Source: Opitutaceae bacterium
GTDB lineage: Bacteria; Verrucomicrobiota; Verrucomicrobiia; Opitutales; Opitutaceae
Length of the DNA: 45,115 nucleotides
Assembly: GCA_947474995.1 (NCBI GenBank)
Contig: CANJNJ010000026.1
Location: 1-45,115 of the forward strand
Reading direction: 5' to 3'
In this document: positions 8,470 to 16,925 of the stretch, in pieces
Numbering within the stretch: position 1 is the stretch's first letter
Layout: every line of letters begins with the position of its first letter
Program-made: the position numbers and the translations under genes
Notes under the pieces: model-generated
What the model was told of the DNA's origin: nothing
Databases searched by the model: none
The model's input: the letters and a program-made list of their open reading frames with translations, nothing else

Positions 8470-11025
8470 ATGATTATCCGCCCCTGTCTGCTCTCCCTCC
8501 TGGCCACGTCCACCCTCAGTCTTGTTTCGCTTCGCGCCCAGATGGGCGATCAGCGCGACACTGCCGGATCCGTGCAAAAACCGCCACCAGCAGCCTGGAG
8601 CCTGCCCGCCCCAGCCTTGACGCCGCAGGAGGCACTCAAAACGTTCAGCCTGCCCCCGGGTTTCCGGGTCGAAATCGTCGCGAGTGAGCCTTTGATCCAT
8701 GAGCCCATCGCGATGGACTTCGGTCCCGACGGCCGCCTGTGGGTGGTCGAACTCCGGAGCTATATGCCGGATGCCGACGGCAAGGGTGAAAACGAACCGA
8801 TCAACCGGGTCGTGGTCCTCGAGGACACCGATGGCGACGGCCGGATGGACAAAAGCACGGTTTATATGGATCACCTCGGCCTCGTCCGCGCCATCAAGGT
8901 GTTGGAGCACGGCGTCCTCATCGGTGAGCCACCGAACCTTTGGTACACGCGCGACACGAACGGAGACGGCAAGGCGGACGAGAAGATCGCCATCGCCACC
9001 GATTTTTCCCAGGCGGAAATGAATCCCGAAGGCGGCGGCAACGCGCTGCTCTGGGGACTCGACAACTGGATCGGCGGCTCTTCCTACGGTCGCCGCTTCA
9101 AGCTACAAAGCGGCAAGTGGATCGACTCGCCCGTCACGAATCGCGGCCAATGGGGCCAGGGCATGGACGACTACGGACGGATGTACACCAATTCCAACTC
9201 CGACTACCTGCGCGTGGATTTGGTGCCGAACCATTATCCGGCGCGAAATCCGAATCTCATTCCCTCCGGCCGGCGCGCCTCGAGCGGCAATGGCGTCAAC
9301 TACCAGCCCGATGCCGATCAAACCGTCTGGCCCATTCGCCCGACGCCAGGCGTCAATCGCGGCTATTGGGAGGGACAGCTCCGCGCGAACGGCACCCTCA
9401 AGGAATTCACCGCGGCCTGCGGCCCGACGATCTATCGCGGCGACAATTTTCCGGCGGAGTTTTACGGCAATTACTTCTCGTGCGAACCCTCGGCCCATGT
9501 CGTCCGTCGTTCGATTATCACCGAGAAGGATGGCATTCTCAGCGCGAAGAACGCGTACCAGGAAAAGGAATTCCTCTCGTCGACGGACGAACGTTTTCGT
9601 CCGGTCAATCTCTACACCGCGCCCGACGGTTCACTCTACCTCGTCGATCTCTATCGCGGCATTCTGCAGCACCGGCAGTTCATGACGAGCTACCTGCGGA
9701 AACAAATCGTCGAGCGCGGCCTGGACAAGAATCTCGGCCTTGGGCGCATTTACCGGATCGTCAACGAAGCGAAAAAGCCGGGTCCGCAACCCAAGCTCGG
9801 CCAGGCCACGCCGGCGCAGCTAGTGGCCACGCTCTCCCACCCCAACGGTTGGTGGCGCAACACGGCGCAACGGTTGCTCGTTGAACGCGGCGAGAAGTCG
9901 GTCGTGCCCGACCTGCGCAAACTGGCCCTCTCCCCGCAAACCAGCGAACCGGTTCGCCTCGGCGCGCTTTGGACCATGGAAGGCCTCGGAGCCATCGACC
10001 CGGAAATCGTCAGCCAGGTCATGGACGACCCGTCACCCAAAATGCGCGTCAACGCGCTCCGGCTCAGCGAACCGTATCTCGTTTCCGGTTCCGCCAAACT
10101 GGCCGAGGGCGTCACGAAACACGCGCGTGACGCTTCACCCGAAGTTCGCCTGCAGGCGGCTCTTTCCCTCGGGGAACTCGGCACGGCGGCCCGCGATGCG
10201 GCCCTCGCCGATCTTTTGCGGACCGAAGCCGAGTCGCCGTTCATGATTTCCGCCGCCGTCAGCGGACTGGCCGGAAGGGAGCTCGCGTTCCTCGAGCGGC
10301 TCACCGCCGCGCCCGAATGGCGCGAGGCAAAAAAGGGCTATACCGAGGTGTTTGAAACGCTGGGCGCGGCGATCGCCCAAAGCGGCGACGCCGCCACGCT
10401 CGATCCGCTTTTTCGGATTATCCGCACGGAGAAGGACGCGAAATGGCAGCGCCTGGCACTGCTCAACGGGATGAAGACCTCCAATATCCGCAAGATCTCC
10501 GCCCTGCCGCCGGAACTCGAGGCCGCGGCGAAAGCCTCCGACCCGGACATCGCCAAGGGCGCCTCGGACTTGATGGCGCGGTTCTCCTGGCCGGGAAAAT
10601 TCGGCTCCGGTCCATTGCCCCTCACCGCCGCGGAGAAGGAACTCTTCGAGAAAGGACGCACCGCGTTTACCACGATTTGCGCGGCGTGCCACCAGCCCGA
10701 CGGACGCGGCCTACCCGGCATCGCGGCCTCGCTCGTCGAATCGCCCTGGGCCACGGGACCGGAGCAACTCGCGGCTCGCATCGTCCTCAAGGGCAAGACC
10801 GGTAAGATGCTCGTGGCGATGCCCCCGTTGGAAATGTTGCCGGACGAAACACTCGCGGCGGCGCTCACCTATGTCCGCAGAAGCTGGGGTAACGAGGCGA
10901 CTCCCGTCAGCGTTGCGACCATTGCCGGTATGCGCCGCGCCGTGATCGTCCGTGGCCAGCCCTACACCGAAAAGGAGCTCGAGGAATTGCGCACGGCGGC
11001 ACCGATAACCTTGACGACCCCATGA
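8470..11025 (+). CDS. PVC-type heme-binding dehydrogenase (propeller-HEAT-cytochrome c), copy 1
   Basis: The 851-residue product has a signal peptide ending near SLRAQ. An N-terminal PQQ/GSDH-like propeller (about residues 45-430) includes LPPGFRVEIVASEPLIHEP, FGPDGRLWVVE, VVVLEDTDGDGRMDKSTVYMD, WGLDNWIGGSSYGRR and YRGDNFPAEFYGNYF. Next comes a HEAT-repeat region (about 450-700), then a C-terminal cytochrome c domain with C737-A-A-C740-H741 and the candidate Met ligand in VAMPPLEMLP. This layout defines the PVC-type membrane-bound dehydrogenase/heme-binding family of Verrucomicrobia and Planctomycetes. Periplasmic oxidation of a sugar or alcohol is the likely role, but substrates are unproven. 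The DTDGDGRMD and DTNGDGKADE loops look like calcium sites. Its stop overlaps the start of copy 2. Confidence 0.9.
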   Translation: MIIRPCLLSLLATSTLSLVSLRAQMGDQRDTAGSVQKPPPAAWSLPAPALTPQEALKTFSLPPGFRVEIVASEPLIHEPIAMDFGPDGRLWVVELRSYMPDADGKGENEPINRVVVLEDTDGDGRMDKSTVYMDHLGLVRAIKVLEHGVLIGEPPNLWYTRDTNGDGKADEKIAIATDFSQAEMNPEGGGNALLWGLDNWIGGSSYGRRFKLQSGKWIDSPVTNRGQWGQGMDDYGRMYTNSNSDYLRVDLVPNHYPARNPNLIPSGRRASSGNGVNYQPDADQTVWPIRPTPGVNRGYWEGQLRANGTLKEFTAACGPTIYRGDNFPAEFYGNYFSCEPSAHVVRRSIITEKDGILSAKNAYQEKEFLSSTDERFRPVNLYTAPDGSLYLVDLYRGILQHRQFMTSYLRKQIVERGLDKNLGLGRIYRIVNEAKKPGPQPKLGQATPAQLVATLSHPNGWWRNTAQRLLVERGEKSVVPDLRKLALSPQTSEPVRLGALWTMEGLGAIDPEIVSQVMDDPSPKMRVNALRLSEPYLVSGSAKLAEGVTKHARDASPEVRLQAALSLGELGTAARDAALADLLRTEAESPFMISAAVSGLAGRELAFLERLTAAPEWREAKKGYTEVFETLGAAIAQSGDAATLDPLFRIIRTEKDAKWQRLALLNGMKTSNIRKISALPPELEAAAKASDPDIAKGASDLMARFSWPGKFGSGPLPLTAAEKELFEKGRTAFTTICAACHQPDGRGLPGIAASLVESPWATGPEQLAARIVLKGKTGKMLVAMPPLEMLPDETLAAALTYVRRSWGNEATPVSVATIAGMRRAVIVRGQPYTEKELEELRTAAPITLTTP

Positions 11026-13565
11026 AGGCCCTCGCCCGTCCGCTCTTTCTTTCGGCCCTCTCCGCCTGCTGCACGCTCCCGCTTTCGGCGCAGATGGGCG
11101 ATCAGCGCGATGCGGCGGGCGCCGTGCAAAAGCCGCCGCCCGCCGAGTGGATCCGGCCCGCCCCGGTCCTTTCGCCGCAGGAGTCGCTGCAGACATTCAA
11201 TCTGCCGCCGGGCTTCCGCATTGAAATCGTCGCTAGCGAGCCCCTCATCCATGAACCTGTCGCGCTCGACTTCGGTCCGGACGGCCGCCTGTGGGTCGTC
11301 GAGATGCACAGCTACATGCCCGACGTCGACGGCAAGGGAGAGAACCAGCGGATTAACCGCGTGGTCGTCCTTGAGGATACGGACCACGACGGCCGCATGG
11401 ACAAAAGCACGGTTTACATGGACGGCCTCGGTCTCGTGCGAACCGTCAAGGTACTGAAAAACGGCGTACTGATCGGCGACCCGCCAAATCTTTGGTTCAC
11501 GCGCGATACGGACGGCGACGGCAAGGCGGATGAGAAAACTCTCCTCGCCACCGATTTTTCGGTCGCGGAACGAAATCCGGAAGAAGGCGCAAACGCCCTC
11601 ATCTGGGGTCTCGATAACTGGATTGGCGGTTCGTCGTACAGTCGGCGCCTTCGCCTGAAGGACGGCAAATGGATCAGCACGGCGGTGGCGCTGCGCGGCC
11701 AGTGGGGCCAGGGCATGGACGATTACGGCCGCCTCTACACGAATTCCAACGAGGATCATTTCCGCGTCGATCTCGTCCCCGCCTACTATCAGGCGCGGAA
11801 TCCGAATCTCATTCTGCCGATCCGCCCCGACGGCGCGGCGAGCGGCGTCAACTATCAGGTCAATGCGGACCAGTCGGTGTGGCCCATTCGCCCTAATCCC
11901 GGCGTCAACCGCGGTTATTGGGAAGGCCGCCTCCGCGCCGACGGCACGCTGCGGAACGCGGATGCGTCCTGCGGCCCGGCCATCTATCGCGGCGATAATT
12001 TTCCCGCCGAGTTTTACGGCAACTATTTCAACGCCGAGCCGGCCGGTCACGTCGTCCATCGGTCAGTCATGACGGAGCAGGACGGAATTCTCAGCGGGCA
12101 CAACGCCTACGAGCAGAAGGAATTCCTCGCCTCCACCGACGAGCGGTTTCGGCCGGTCAATGTCTATTCCGCGCCCGATGGCACGTTGTACGTCGTCGAT
12201 CTGCACCGCGGCATCCTCCAACACCGGCAATACATGACCAGCTACCTGCGGCGCCAAATCCTCGAGCGCGGGTTGGACAAGGGCCAAGGCTATGGTCGCA
12301 TCTACCGCATAGTCCACGAGGGGAAAAAGCCGGGCCCGCCACCGGCGCTGACGAAGGCCACTCCAGCCCAACTCGTCGAAAGCCTCTCCCACCCCAATGG
12401 CTGGTGGCGCGACACCGCGCAGCGACTCCTCGTCGAGGGCGGGGACAAGTCCGTGGTGCCGGCATTGCGCCGACTCGCAGTCGCCACGGAAACCAGTGTG
12501 CCAGTGCGATTGAAGGCGCTGTGGACGCTGGAAGGCCTCGGCTCGGTCGAGCCCGATTTCGTTGCCGGCGTCATGGAAGACGCGTCGCCAAAAATACGGC
12601 TCAACGCGATCCGCGTGAGCGAGCCTTTCCTGGCGGCGGGCGAGCCCACGCTCACGGACGCCGTCCGGAAGCACGCCGCTGATTCCGCCAAGGAAGTCCG
12701 CCTGCAGGTCGCCCTTTCGCTCGGCGAGGCGCCCGCCGCCGCGCGCGACGCCACACTGGCCAGCCTGATGCGCAATGAACCAAACGCACCGTTTTTGCTG
12801 GCCGGCGCGGTCAGCAGTTTGTCCGGTCGCGAACTCGAGTTTCTCCGCGGCTTGGTGGCCTCGCCGGATTGGCGGGAGGCGCGCCCCGGCTACGTCGAAG
12901 TGATTCAGCTCTTCGCTTCGACCATCGCCCAAGCGGGCAAAGCCGGCGACCTCGACGCGCTGCTGGAGATTACCGTGGCGGAAAAAGGCCAGAAATGGCA
13001 GCGCCTTGCGGTGCTGGAGGGCATCAAGACCTCCAGCGTGCGACGCGTAGACGCGCTCCCCGCCAATTTGGAACTGGCGGGCAAATCCGCCGATCCGGAG
13101 ATTGCCAAGAGCGCCGGCGTCGTGAGGGCGCGGCTCACGTGGCCGGGAAAGTTCGGGGCAGGACCCGCTCCGCTGACGGCGGTCGAGCAGCAGCTCTTTG
13201 AAAAAGGTCGGACCAACTACACGACGATCTGCGCGCAGTGCCACCAACCCGATGGCCGCGGCCTGCCCGGTGTCGCCGCCCCGCTTCTCGATTCGCCCTG
13301 GGTCCTGGGACCCGAGCAGTTTGTCGCGCGCATCGTCCTCAAGGGGAAAACGGGCAAGACCAACGTCACCATGCCGCCGCTCGAGATGTTGAGCAACGAG
13401 GTCCTCGCCTCCGCCCTCACCTATGTCCGGCGAAGCTGGGGCCACGCCGCCCCGCCGGTGAGTCCGGCGGTGATCAGCGAAATGCGTGAACAAATCATCC
13501 TCCGCAGCCAGCCGTACACCGAACAGGAATTGGAAGGGTTGCGGAGCAGCGCGGCGCATTTCTAA
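11022..13565 (+). CDS. PVC-type heme-binding dehydrogenase, copy 2 (tandem paralog)
   Basis: The 847-residue product is co-linear with the preceding protein and, by eye, about two thirds identical. It has the same signal peptide/MGDQRDAAG opening, the same propeller motifs (FGPDGRLWVVEMHSYMPD, WGLDNWIGGSSYSRR), HEAT region and C-terminal heme motif C737-A-Q-C740-H741, at the same residue numbers as in copy 1. Start and upstream stop overlap in ATGA (11022-11025), so the two are one transcription unit and probably translationally coupled. Conservation is high in the propeller and heme domains and lower in the HEAT region. A tandem duplication with substrate divergence or a heterodimer are both possible. 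Confidence 0.9.
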   Translation: MKALARPLFLSALSACCTLPLSAQMGDQRDAAGAVQKPPPAEWIRPAPVLSPQESLQTFNLPPGFRIEIVASEPLIHEPVALDFGPDGRLWVVEMHSYMPDVDGKGENQRINRVVVLEDTDHDGRMDKSTVYMDGLGLVRTVKVLKNGVLIGDPPNLWFTRDTDGDGKADEKTLLATDFSVAERNPEEGANALIWGLDNWIGGSSYSRRLRLKDGKWISTAVALRGQWGQGMDDYGRLYTNSNEDHFRVDLVPAYYQARNPNLILPIRPDGAASGVNYQVNADQSVWPIRPNPGVNRGYWEGRLRADGTLRNADASCGPAIYRGDNFPAEFYGNYFNAEPAGHVVHRSVMTEQDGILSGHNAYEQKEFLASTDERFRPVNVYSAPDGTLYVVDLHRGILQHRQYMTSYLRRQILERGLDKGQGYGRIYRIVHEGKKPGPPPALTKATPAQLVESLSHPNGWWRDTAQRLLVEGGDKSVVPALRRLAVATETSVPVRLKALWTLEGLGSVEPDFVAGVMEDASPKIRLNAIRVSEPFLAAGEPTLTDAVRKHAADSAKEVRLQVALSLGEAPAAARDATLASLMRNEPNAPFLLAGAVSSLSGRELEFLRGLVASPDWREARPGYVEVIQLFASTIAQAGKAGDLDALLEITVAEKGQKWQRLAVLEGIKTSSVRRVDALPANLELAGKSADPEIAKSAGVVRARLTWPGKFGAGPAPLTAVEQQLFEKGRTNYTTICAQCHQPDGRGLPGVAAPLLDSPWVLGPEQFVARIVLKGKTGKTNVTMPPLEMLSNEVLASALTYVRRSWGHAAPPVSPAVISEMREQIILRSQPYTEQELEGLRSSAAHF

Positions 13566-13631
13566 AGCGCGCCTCGCGACAACCTCACATCGGGCATTTG
13601 CTTTCGGTCTGTAGTCGTTTTGAATTTTCCC

Positions 13632-14231
13632 ATGCGTATTCTCCTCATCGGTGCCAACGGCACCATCGGCCAGGCCGTAGCCACCGTGCTCGGCTCACGT
13701 CACGAAGTCATTTCCGCCAGCCGGACGAAGTCCAAGTTCAGCGTGGATATTTCCCAACCCGACTCGATTCGCGCGATGCTCAAGGCCGTGGGACCGATCG
13801 ACGCCGTGGTCAGCGCCGCCGGCCAGGCGAAGTTCGCCCCGCTCGCCAACCTGAGCGACGCTGACTTTCAGTTTTGCCTGGAAAACAAATTGATGGGCCA
13901 GGTCAACCTCGCGCGGTTGGCGCTCGCGCAGGTGCGCGACGGCGGTTCGATTACCCTGACGAGCGGGGTGCTTTCGCATTCCCCGATGCCAGGCAGTGCC
14001 GCGATCAGCCTGGTCAATTCCGGGCTGGAAGGCTTTGTCCGGGCGGCGGCCCTCGAGGCCCCGCGCGGAATTCGCGTCAATGTCGTCAGCCCGCCGTGGG
14101 TGACGGAAACCTTGCTTGCCTACAAAATGGATCCCGCGGGCGGTCGCCTTGCGAGCGACGTGGCCGGCCTCTACGCCCAGAGCGTCGAGGGCCGCGCGAC
14201 CGGAACCGTGCTGGAGTTTCCGCGCCAGTAG
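13632..14231 (+). CDS. Divergent SDR-family protein lacking the catalytic Tyr/Lys
   Basis: The 199-residue product is a short Rossmann protein: MRILLIGANGTIGQAVATVLG is the nucleotide-binding start, followed by VVSAAGQAKF and GSITLTSGVLS with the SDR Ser at 111. Aligned with classical SDRs (Y-x3-K), the segment GSAAISLVNSGLEGFVRAAALE has Ile at 125 and Asn at 129 in place of the catalytic Tyr and Lys. The tail FPRQ is short. Binding of NAD(P) looks retained, but ordinary SDR chemistry does not; a sensing role or altered chemistry is possible. A TTG at 13620 is an alternative start, but MRILLIGANG at 13632 fits the fold. The gap from the PVC dehydrogenase is 66 bp. Confidence 0.8.
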   Translation: MRILLIGANGTIGQAVATVLGSRHEVISASRTKSKFSVDISQPDSIRAMLKAVGPIDAVVSAAGQAKFAPLANLSDADFQFCLENKLMGQVNLARLALAQVRDGGSITLTSGVLSHSPMPGSAAISLVNSGLEGFVRAAALEAPRGIRVNVVSPPWVTETLLAYKMDPAGGRLASDVAGLYAQSVEGRATGTVLEFPRQ

Positions 14232-14273
14232 AATTCGATCCTCCTCGGCCGCCCTTTTATTCAGACACGAAAA

Positions 14274-14323
14274 AGCCAGAAAGCCCGAATCACCGGTATC
14301 CGGTGCTCCTGGGTTTCTGGCTT
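14274..14323. terminator. Bidirectional terminator hairpin between convergent genes
   Basis: AGCCAGAAAGCCC (from 14274) pairs with GGGTTTCTGGCTT (14311-14323), and inside is a second hairpin CACCGG-tat-CCGGTG (14291-14305). A-rich sequence precedes and T-containing sequence flanks the stem. It lies between the convergent SDR gene (ends 14231) and ferredoxin gene (ends 14344). Confidence 0.7.
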
Positions 14324-14343
14324 CAGCATCAAACCGACTCAGC

Positions 14344-14664
14344 TCAGTAACCCAATTCGGCCTTGCGCGCCGCGGCCGTGGGCAAGGGATCCTTCTTCTT
14401 CGAGATCGCCTCAGCTCCCGAGTCCTTTATCTCGTTCCCCTTGTCCGCGTTGAACGCGATGCTGGCCGCAAATTCCACCGGAACGTTCGACTCGAGATAG
14501 ATCGCCTGCACGGGACACACGTCCACGCACGCGGTGCAATCGATGCAGTCGTCCGCGTGGATGACCACTTGATTGTCCATCTCATAGAAACAGGCGACGG
14601 GACACACCTCGACGCAGTCCGTGAATTTGCATCCCACACATTTTTCGGTGACCACATGTGCCAT
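14344..14664 (-). CDS. fdxA: 7Fe ferredoxin (3Fe-4S/4Fe-4S), FdxA type
   Basis: The 106-residue product begins [23 protein letters not shown], the N-terminal cluster motif of FdxA-type seven-iron ferredoxins. [17 protein letters not shown] follows as a standard 4Fe-4S motif. The C-terminal half (residues 60-106) is a charged tail without further Cys, as in Azotobacter FdI-like proteins. It is a soluble low-potential electron carrier. It is read divergently from the DUF1552 gene across about 300 bp and appears monocistronic, ending at the hairpin at 14274-14323. Confidence 0.92.
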   Translation of the reverse strand: MAHVVTEKCVGCKFTDCVEVCPVACFYEMDNQVVIHADDCIDCTACVDVCPVQAIYLESNVPVEFAASIAFNADKGNEIKDSGAEAISKKKDPLPTAAARKAELGY

Positions 14665-14960
14665 GACAGTATATTTTTGTTTTTGGGTTGGCTGTGACGA
14701 AACTGAGACGGTGGAAGCAAGACTGCCCTCCGCCAGCCGTCAATTCCTCTTCCGCCCCCAGCGGGGCAAATTTTAATCCCCCCCCCCGAAAGTCCTCGAT
14801 CGGTCCGGTCGGGATCGTCCGCGGCGAGAGAACCGAGCGTGCGGCCGCTGGCGCCCGCTCCCGCACGCCGGCCCGTTGGGCGCGCCCGACCCGGGCCAGT
14901 ATCAACGCACTCGCCAATGCGCCCGAAATTCATCTATCTGCCCCCAGCCGGACCAAGCCC
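14665..14960. other. Divergent intergenic region with a C10 tract
   Basis: The region lies between the ferredoxin (minus) and DUF1552 (plus) genes. It contains a run of ten cytosines at 14778-14787, preceded by TTTTAAT. An open frame in phase with the DUF1552 gene extends back to 14688, but it has no recognisable protein features before the Tat signal. Homopolymer length changes here could alter promoter spacing, though this is speculative. Confidence 0.4.
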
Positions 14961-16310
14961 ATGAAACCCCTCCCCTCGACCGGGTCCTCTGCGGCCCCGT
15001 TCATTTCGCTCCGTCGTCGCCTCTCGCGCCGCCGCTTTCTACAAGGCTCGGGCGTGGCCCTGGCGCTGCCGTTTCTGGATTCGATGCTGCCGGCTTTCGC
15101 TCGCGCCGCCCAATCATCGTCGCCGCTGGATCCCGCCGCCAAGCCGCGCCGGATGTTCGCCATCTGCCAGAACCTCGGCGTCCTGCCGGATTTGTTTTTT
15201 CCCACGACCGCGGGCCGGGATTACATCGCGTCGCCCTATCTCGAACTCCTCAAAGAACATCGCCACGACTTCACCGTGGTCAGCGGCGCGTCGCACCCGG
15301 GCGTCGACGGCAGCCACACGTCGGACATCTGCTTCCTGACCGCAGCGCCGCACCCCGGCAGCAGTTCGTTTCGCAACAGTATCTCGCTCGATCAATTTAT
15401 CGGCGAGCGCATCGGCATCCTCACTCGGTTTCCCTCCATCACCCTCGCGGTCAATACGCGCTCCCGCAGCCTTTCCTACAGCGGCACCGGCGTGGCGATT
15501 CCGCCCGAGGACAAGGCCTCAGAAGTCTTCAAGCAGCTCTTTCTCCAGGGCACGCCCGAACAAATCGAGGCCCAGGTCCGTCAACTCGACACGGGGCGCA
15601 GTATCCTCGACGCGGTGGCCGGCCACGCGAAGGAACTGGAGCGCAACAGCGGCGCCCGCGACCGCGAACGGCTCGATCAATATTTCACCAGTGTGCGTGA
15701 TCTCGAGAACCGGATGCGGGTTTCGCGCGGTTGGGAGCAGAAGCCCAAGCCGGTCGTTCAAGCGTCGGCGCCGGTCGATCCTGCCACCCCCGCCGCCTAC
15801 ATGCAGAAGACGCGGATCATGTACGACCTGGCCCGACTGGCCTTTGAAACCGATTCGACCCGGGCGGTTACGCTGATGCTGGACAGCGTGAGTTCACCGG
15901 CGCTCGAGGTTCCCGGCGCGACGATTTCGGACGGCTATCACAACCTGTCGCATCACGGCCGCTCAGAGGACAAACGTTCGCAACTGAAGACGCTCGACGA
16001 CATGCACATGAAGCTCCTCGCAAAATTATTCACCAGTCTGAAGGCCGTCCGCGAAGGTGAAGAGACTCTGATGGATCGCACGATGGTGTATTTTGGTTCG
16101 AACATGGGTGACGCCAACAAGCACGTGACGACCAATGTGCCGGTGCTGTTCGCCGGGGGTGGCTTCAAGCACGGCCAGCACCTCGCGTTCGACCAGGAGC
16201 GCAATTATCCACTCCCGAATCTCTTTGTCTCAATGTTGCAGCGCATGGGTCTGGAGCAGGACAAATTCGCCACCTCCACCGGCCCGCTCCGCGGCTTGGA
16301 GATGACCTGA
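14961..16310 (+). CDS. Tat-exported DUF1552 protein
   Basis: The 449-residue product starts [10 protein letters not shown] with a Tat signal [27 protein letters not shown]. The mature part follows the DUF1552 pattern: [81 protein letters not shown] and [27 protein letters not shown]. The fold is related to sulfatase-like/DUF1501 proteins, but the biochemical role is unknown. DUF1552 genes usually follow a large cytochrome-type DUF1592/1588/1585 gene; none is present here. The start at 14961 is set by the Tat signal. Confidence 0.85.
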   Translation: MKPLPSTGSSAAPFISLRRRLSRRRFLQGSGVALALPFLDSMLPAFARAAQSSSPLDPAAKPRRMFAICQNLGVLPDLFFPTTAGRDYIASPYLELLKEHRHDFTVVSGASHPGVDGSHTSDICFLTAAPHPGSSSFRNSISLDQFIGERIGILTRFPSITLAVNTRSRSLSYSGTGVAIPPEDKASEVFKQLFLQGTPEQIEAQVRQLDTGRSILDAVAGHAKELERNSGARDRERLDQYFTSVRDLENRMRVSRGWEQKPKPVVQASAPVDPATPAAYMQKTRIMYDLARLAFETDSTRAVTLMLDSVSSPALEVPGATISDGYHNLSHHGRSEDKRSQLKTLDDMHMKLLAKLFTSLKAVREGEETLMDRTMVYFGSNMGDANKHVTTNVPVLFAGGGFKHGQHLAFDQERNYPLPNLFVSMLQRMGLEQDKFATSTGPLRGLEMT

Positions 16311-16336
16311 ACCTGAATTCGCAACCGGAACGCCCG

Positions 16337-16762
16337 ATGGTGAGATTCCTTTCCCGGCCCCTGGGCCCTCTCCTTTCCTTGCTTCGGGTACTCGCGCTGC
16401 TCGGCGCGACGCCCCTATTTTCGGCCCAACCCACCCTGACCGAAGCCCCCGCGCCCGTTCCCCTCACCGCCGAGCAAAAGTCCGCGATCGCGGCGCTCGA
16501 CGTCCGACTGCGCGGAGTGGAAGCCCTCATTCAAAAAGTAAACGACCCGAAATACCGGGCCGAACTCGACGGCGCGATTAAGGATTTCCACCAGCGGCGC
16601 GACGCGATGGCGAAGAACTTTGATCAGGGGCTCTACGACAACCTGATGCACGCCATCATCAGCCGGTATCAGATTGTCGCGCTTTGGCTGAAGCCACCGC
16701 TCGTTCCGTCAGCGGACGGAAAAAAGGCCGACGCCAAAGCCGCACCGACAGCGTCCCATTAG
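16337..16762 (+). CDS. Small secreted hypothetical protein
   Basis: The 141-residue product has a hydrophobic N-terminus (LLSLLRVLALLGATPLFSA) that is a likely signal peptide. A mainly helical, charged body follows (EQKSAIAALDVRLRGVEALIQKVNDP, DFHQRRDAMAKNF) and a Lys/Ala-rich tail. No family is recognised. It lies 26 bp after the DUF1552 stop and is probably co-transcribed, which is the only hint to a role. Confidence 0.6.
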   Translation: MVRFLSRPLGPLLSLLRVLALLGATPLFSAQPTLTEAPAPVPLTAEQKSAIAALDVRLRGVEALIQKVNDPKYRAELDGAIKDFHQRRDAMAKNFDQGLYDNLMHAIISRYQIVALWLKPPLVPSADGKKADAKAAPTASH

Positions 16763-16780
16763 GCGGAAGTTCAGCCGTTC

Positions 16781-16841
16781 GTAGTTCCGCCTTTAGGTGG
16801 AATGATAGTCAGATCAAATTCCGCCTGAAGGGCGGAACTAC
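16781..16841. repeat. Palindromic element, GTAGTTCCGCC family
   Basis: A perfect 11-bp inverted repeat, GTAGTTCCGCC (16781-16791) and GGCGGAACTAC (16831-16841), encloses TTTAGGTGGAAT / ATTCCGCCTGAA, which pairs imperfectly. Related copies are at 22593, 39786 and (degenerate) 41533. It sits between convergent genes. Confidence 0.75.
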
Positions 16842-16925
16842 CAACGAAGTCACCCACGCCGCCTGCAGCGCAGTCGCACCTTCACGGCTTCTTTTCGAAC
16901 CTCCAGCTTTTCCTGCGCTAAGCAG

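Noticed and set aside
10962-12059. 365-codon antisense frame over the dehydrogenase junction
   Set aside because: Spans two genes in antisense without motifs; shadow frame.
12063-13559. 498-codon open frame antisense to PVC dehydrogenase copy 2
   Set aside because: It mirrors codon structure of the sense gene in high-GC DNA and shows no domain or signal; the sense frame has clear family motifs.
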